This document shows positions 6,540-9,953 of a stretch of 9,953 nucleotides of DNA, in pieces. The notes under the pieces are model-generated. The model was not told where the DNA came from. It saw only the letters and a list, made by a program, of their open reading frames with translations, and did no database searches. Position numbers and translations under genes: made by a program. The DNA is from Bacteroidales bacterium. GTDB lineage: Bacteria > Bacteroidota > Bacteroidia > Bacteroidales > UBA932. Numbering within the stretch: the first letter of the stretch is position 1; each line of letters opens with the position of its first letter. The DNA is taken from NCBI GenBank assembly GCA_016285215.1, contig JAEEQI010000091.1, positions 1-9,953 on the forward strand, read 5' to 3'.

Positions 6540-7908
6540 AGAGGGTCTCTTTCAGAATCTCCGAAACCGTGGGGTGCGGGAAGACAACTTCCTTGAGCTG
6601 CTCCACGGTTATTTTTTTGTCTATGGCAATGCAGGCGCTCTGGATAATCTCCGAGCAGGGATTGCCCAGCATATGGACGCCCAGGACCTCGTGGGACTTG
6701 GCGTCCACTATTACCTTGCAAAGGCCCTCTCCCCTCTCGTTCTCGGCTACAAAACGGCCGCTGAAAGCCATAGGGAGCTTGAGGACGCAGAAATCCAGCC
6801 CCTGCTTGGCGGCTTCGGCCTCCGTGACGCCCACGCCGGCCACTTCCGGATTGGTGTACACCACGCCGGGGATGGCCTTGTAGCTCATAGCGTCTTCCTT
6901 GCCCAGGATGGTATTAAGCGCCACTTCTCCCTCGCGGGAAGCCGTGTGGGCCAGCATACTGAAGCCCGTCACGTCACCGGCGGCATACACGCCCGGCACG
7001 TTGGTGCGCATCTTTTCGTCCACCTTGATGCCGAAAGGACGGCCGGCGGGATTGAGCGCCAGTTCAACGCCAATGTTCTCCAGGCCTATGCCCTGGATGT
7101 TGGCCCTTCGGCCCACGGAAACCAGAATCTTGTCTCCGGCTGCCCGGCAGGTGTTGCCCTCGGCGTCTTCGTAGACTACCTCGTTGCCTTCCACGGCCAC
7201 CACTTTGCAGCTCAGGTGGAACTCCACGCCCTTCTTGGCATACTGGGCCTGCAGCATAGCGCTGATCTCGTCGTCCAGCGGTCCCAGGATCTTGGGCAGC
7301 ATCTCCACCACCGTCACCTGCGTGCCAATGGAGTTGAAGAAGCTGGCGAATTCCATTCCAATGACGCCGCCGCCAATGACCACCAGGCGCTCCGGCTGCT
7401 CGGTGAGGGACAGAATCTCGCGGTTGGTCACCACCACGTCTCCCAGTCCCTCGCGAAGGCCCGGAATGGGCGGGACAGCCGCCTCAGAGCCCGTGCAGAT
7501 AAGGATATTACGGGCCGAATAGCTGGTTTCACCGGCCGTAAGGACAAATCCATCGGCCTCCTTGCCGGTAATCACGGCTTCTTCCTTGATTACCTCCACA
7601 TTGGCGTTTCTCATCTGCACCTTGACGCCGCCCACCAGCTTTTTCACCACCTTCTCCTTGCGTTTGAAGATGGCTCCAAAGTCAATGGCGCTCTCCGGCA
7701 CATTGACGCCGTAACGGTCGGCGTGCTGGGTATAATCGTATACTTTGGCGCTGTAAAGGAGGGTCTTTGTGGGGATGCAACCCTCGTTGAGGCACACGCC
7801 GCCCAGTTCCCTCTTTTCAAAGAGCACAACGGAAAGACCCGCGGCTCCGGCCCGTCCGGCGGCTACATAACCGCCGGGGCCTCCACCCAAAATGGCAAGA
7901 TCGTACAT
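6529..7908 (-). CDS. lpdA: Dihydrolipoyl dehydrogenase (E3 component)
   Basis: This 459-aa flavoprotein reoxidises dihydrolipoamide on 2-oxoacid dehydrogenase complexes or the glycine cleavage H-protein, passing electrons through FAD to NAD+. All hallmarks are present: the FAD-binding GGGPGG (8-13), the redox-active disulfide GGVCLNEGCIPTK (36-48; C39 and C44), the NAD-binding GGGVIGMEFASF (179-190), the second FAD motif YAAGDVTG (308-315) and the C-terminal HPTVSE (445-450), whose His445-Glu450 pair is the proton relay contributed across the dimer. Length is normal for the family, and there is no lipoyl domain or signal peptide, so it is a cytoplasmic enzyme. The start at 7908 lies 3 nt after the stop of the GH78 gene, which suggests co-transcription and perhaps translational coupling. 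No E1, E2, H-protein or lipoate ligase gene is in the window, so the partner complex must be encoded elsewhere. The 3' end overlaps the convergent GH3 gene by 11 nt. Confidence 0.97.
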   Translation of the reverse strand: MYDLAILGGGPGGYVAAGRAGAAGLSVVLFEKRELGGVCLNEGCIPTKTLLYSAKVYDYTQHADRYGVNVPESAIDFGAIFKRKEKVVKKLVGGVKVQMRNANVEVIKEEAVITGKEADGFVLTAGETSYSARNILICTGSEAAVPPIPGLREGLGDVVVTNREILSLTEQPERLVVIGGGVIGMEFASFFNSIGTQVTVVEMLPKILGPLDDEISAMLQAQYAKKGVEFHLSCKVVAVEGNEVVYEDAEGNTCRAAGDKILVSVGRRANIQGIGLENIGVELALNPAGRPFGIKVDEKMRTNVPGVYAAGDVTGFSMLAHTASREGEVALNTILGKEDAMSYKAIPGVVYTNPEVAGVGVTEAEAAKQGLDFCVLKLPMAFSGRFVAENERGEGLCKVIVDAKSHEVLGVHMLGNPCSEIIQSACIAIDKKITVEQLKEVVFPHPTVSEILKETLFTA

Positions 7909-7911
7909 AGT

Positions 7912-9953
7912 TTATTGCTTGATTGTATAAGTTCCTGAAGAATATTCTTTGGCGGCTTCTTCTCCCGGCAGGGTCACGCTGGCCCTGGCTCCATCGGGCA
8001 CGGTGAATTCCCACACCCAGGTATCGTCCTCATAGTGCCAGGCACTCTTAATCTCTCCGGCCGCGCTCTTGTACTGCGCCTTAACGGAGCCCAGCTGCCT
8101 GTTGGGCACGGGCTTCATAATGATGTGCTTGAAACCGGGATCTGCAGGGTCGGAGGCAATGCCGGCCACGGTTTCCCAGATCCATTCGCACACGGCGCCA
8201 TAGGCGTAATGGTTGAAGCTGTTCATACCGTTGGGACCCATTCCCTTGTCTTCCATATAGCTGTTCCAACGCTCCCAGATGGTAGTGGCTCCGTTGTCAA
8301 TGGAATAGAGCCAGCTGGGGTTCTTGCGCTGGAAGAGGAGCTCGTAGGCCATATCCACCATACCGTTCTCCGTAAGGGTCTGCATAAGGATGGAAGTGCC
8401 CAGGAAACCGGTCTGCAGGCAGTTGCCGTGATCTTTGAAGTTCTGGCGCAGGCGCTCCAGCATAGCCTGCCTGGCCACTCCGTCCACCAGACCCAGCTTC
8501 AGGGCAAAGAGGGCGGGCGTCTGCATAGTATTGAGGATGGGCAGCTGGAAAGAGCCGTCTACCTGCAGGAACTCCTCCTTCAGATATTCTTTGGCATTCT
8601 TTTCCATTTCAAAATACTTGGCGGCATCGCGGCCGGTAAAGGCGGCCATCTCCTTCATCATACCGGCATCCAGGGCCCAATAGCAGGCACCCAGATAATC
8701 CCAGTAACGCTCAGACTGAACGCGGGTGGCCGCATCCTTGTTGAAGGCGCCGCTGCAGCTCTCCAGGGCCTCGTAGCTGAGCCAGTCGGCCCAGTTGTAG
8801 TTGCCGTTCTCGGCCACCAGGGCCTTGTGCTGGTACTTTGTCTCGTTTACGTGAGCCATATATTTCTCCATAGAATCCCAGCTCTCGTCCACAATGGAGG
8901 CGTCTCCATACTGCTTCCAAATGGTCCAGGGCACAATGACGCCGGCATCGGCCCAGCCCAGACGCATCTTCTCGTTGCCATACTGGGCATAAGGCGAAAC
9001 GCCCGGATAACCGCCGGTCTCGCCCTGGCTGTCGCGCACGTCCTTGAGCCACTTGTGGAAGAAGCGGTCCGTGTTGGCAAAGAAGCTGCCGGTCTCGGTA
9101 AAGACCTGCGTATCGGCCATCCAGCCCAGGCGCTCGTTGCGCTGGGGACAGTCCGTAGGAACGGAGAGATAGTTGGAAAGCTGGCCCCAGTAAGTATTGG
9201 AAATGAGGTTGTTGATTAAAACGCTTCCGGTTTCGATCTTGCCGATTTCCATATCCCGGGCAATGGAAGTGACCGGGATGGAAACAATGCTCTGGAACTG
9301 CACCGGGGCATCCGTGGTAACGGCAATGTAGCGGTATCCCCAGAAGGAGCAACGGGGGGTAAAGGATACGAAATCCGCGGCCGGACCGAAGGTGTAAGTG
9401 AGCCAGATTTCGTCATCGTCCACGCGGAGGTTGCGGCGGTGCGTGCTGCCCTCGGGGCCGTCCATGCCGCGTTTTTCGGCGCCGTTGCCGTCGTTCAGGA
9501 TCTCGGAAGGACGGCAGATGACCTTGGTCCCTTCATCGGCCTTGAACACGAAGGAAGGAACGGCAGCGGCATTCTGGCCGAAGTCCACCACCAGGGTTTC
9601 CCCGGGATTCAGCTCAATCACATCCCCGATTCCATAGTTGCGTTTAATCACAATCTTGCCGTGCTCCACCTCATTTTCATTCTCCGCCTCCACGGCACCG
9701 GTCACGCCTTCCCACACATAAATCTGCATAGGCTCGAGCGTAAGGTCTTCACGCTGATAAATTTCCGCGCCGTTGTCGGGCAGGATTTCCCCCTGGAATT
9801 CCGTATTCACTTCGGGGGTCTTGAGCAATTCCGGCGTTTCGAAGCCCATGGGGCAGCGCGCGTCGTATTCTTCTCCGTCGAAGATACCCGCATGCTTCAC
9901 GGGACCGGCGATGCCGGCCGTCCAGTTCTTCGTGTCGGTTCCCAGCCGTACCT
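7912..9953 (-). CDS. GH78 alpha-L-rhamnosidase (5' end outside window)
   Basis: The enzyme should remove terminal alpha-L-rhamnose by an inverting mechanism. The reading frame is open to the right edge. A GTG at 9900 could serve as a start, but the 17 in-frame codons before it (VRLGTDTKNWTAG... into GPVKHAGIFDGEEYDAR) read like normal GH78 N-terminal-domain sequence, so the start lies outside. About 679 residues are visible of a protein usually near 900 aa. Numbering from the first full codon, a beta-sandwich comes first (about 60-220, with RPSEILND and DGPEGS). The (alpha/alpha)6 catalytic domain follows (about 230-590), with DCPQRNERLGWMAD (267-280) as the GH78 hallmark: D267, E273 (general acid) and D280. 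TTIWERW (556-562) supplies E560 (general base). A small C-terminal beta-sandwich closes the protein. Any signal peptide is off-window. lpdA follows after 3 nt. Likely substrates are rhamnosylated plant glycosides or pectin side chains (inference). Confidence 0.95.
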   Translation of the reverse strand, partial: VRLGTDTKNWTAGIAGPVKHAGIFDGEEYDARCPMGFETPELLKTPEVNTEFQGEILPDNGAEIYQREDLTLEPMQIYVWEGVTGAVEAENENEVEHGKIVIKRNYGIGDVIELNPGETLVVDFGQNAAAVPSFVFKADEGTKVICRPSEILNDGNGAEKRGMDGPEGSTHRRNLRVDDDEIWLTYTFGPAADFVSFTPRCSFWGYRYIAVTTDAPVQFQSIVSIPVTSIARDMEIGKIETGSVLINNLISNTYWGQLSNYLSVPTDCPQRNERLGWMADTQVFTETGSFFANTDRFFHKWLKDVRDSQGETGGYPGVSPYAQYGNEKMRLGWADAGVIVPWTIWKQYGDASIVDESWDSMEKYMAHVNETKYQHKALVAENGNYNWADWLSYEALESCSGAFNKDAATRVQSERYWDYLGACYWALDAGMMKEMAAFTGRDAAKYFEMEKNAKEYLKEEFLQVDGSFQLPILNTMQTPALFALKLGLVDGVARQAMLERLRQNFKDHGNCLQTGFLGTSILMQTLTENGMVDMAYELLFQRKNPSWLYSIDNGATTIWERWNSYMEDKGMGPNGMNSFNHYAYGAVCEWIWETVAGIASDPADPGFKHIIMKPVPNRQLGSVKAQYKSAAGEIKSAWHYEDDTWVWEFTVPDGARASVTLPGEEAAKEYSSGTYTIKQ

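Noticed and set aside
6538..6552. Small hairpin (AAAGAG, GGT, CTCTTT) at the GH3-3/lpdA junction as a terminator
   Set aside because: The stem is short and AT-rich, and no T-run follows on either strand.
6451..7938. A 495-codon plus-strand frame opposite lpdA, with similar frames at 162-1019, 1063-1647 and 8035-9219
   Set aside because: All lie in register opposite confidently identified genes (lpdA, GH3-1, mgtC-like, GH78) and show no family motifs of their own.
9898..9900. GTG as the start codon of the GH78 gene
   Set aside because: The frame stays open to the window edge and the residues before GTG fit the GH78 N-terminal domain. No signal peptide follows the GTG, so it is an internal Val.
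1..9953. CRISPR arrays, tRNA or rRNA genes, insertion sequences and toxin-antitoxin or defence genes
   Set aside because: Nearly all sequence is taken up by six recognised genes, and the only intergenic gaps above 20 nt are 108 and 164 nt, which hold the terminator and promoters described.

Overview
The window looks like chromosomal DNA of a Bacteroidota (Bacteroidales-type) bacterium with a fairly high GC content. Three things support this: the glycoside hydrolase families present, the AT-rich leaders without Shine-Dalgarno sites, and -7 boxes of the Bacteroidota form TAnnTTTG (two identical TATCTTTG copies and one TAAATTTG). An uncultured gut or rumen lineage is plausible, but the sequence alone does not fix genus or family.

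Six protein genes fill almost the whole window; two of them run off the ends. From left to right they are: a GH3 lipoprotein of the beta-xylosidase-like type (minus, 3' end cut off); an MgtC/SapB-family membrane protein (minus, 13 nt upstream of the first gene); a rho-independent terminator; a secreted GH3 beta-glucosidase-type enzyme (minus); a 164-nt divergent promoter region; a second, paralogous GH3 enzyme that is a lipoprotein (plus); dihydrolipoyl dehydrogenase (minus, overlapping the preceding gene tail to tail by 11 nt); and a GH78 alpha-L-rhamnosidase (minus, 5' end cut off), 3 nt upstream of the dehydrogenase.

Four transcription units are suggested: mgtC-like plus GH3-1 leftward; GH3-2 leftward, ending at the terminator; GH3-3 rightward; and GH78 plus lpdA leftward. 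The two central GH3 genes are diverged inverted copies of one ancestral gene. They share a 39-nt stretch that is nearly identical, and they start from mirror-image promoters.

The enzyme set (alpha-L-rhamnosidase, two beta-glucosidase-type GH3 enzymes and one xylosidase-type GH3 enzyme) would suit stepwise removal of terminal sugars from rhamnose-containing plant glycosides or side chains. This is inference. No SusC/SusD pair, sensor-regulator or sugar transporter is visible, so the window is not a canonical polysaccharide utilisation locus by itself. I found no CRISPR array, tRNA, rRNA, insertion sequence or clearly novel system. The unexplained points are regulatory and contextual: the mirrored promoters, the possible leaderless mgtC-like transcript, the tail-to-tail overlap, and the pairing of household genes (lpdA, mgtC-like) with glycosidases.
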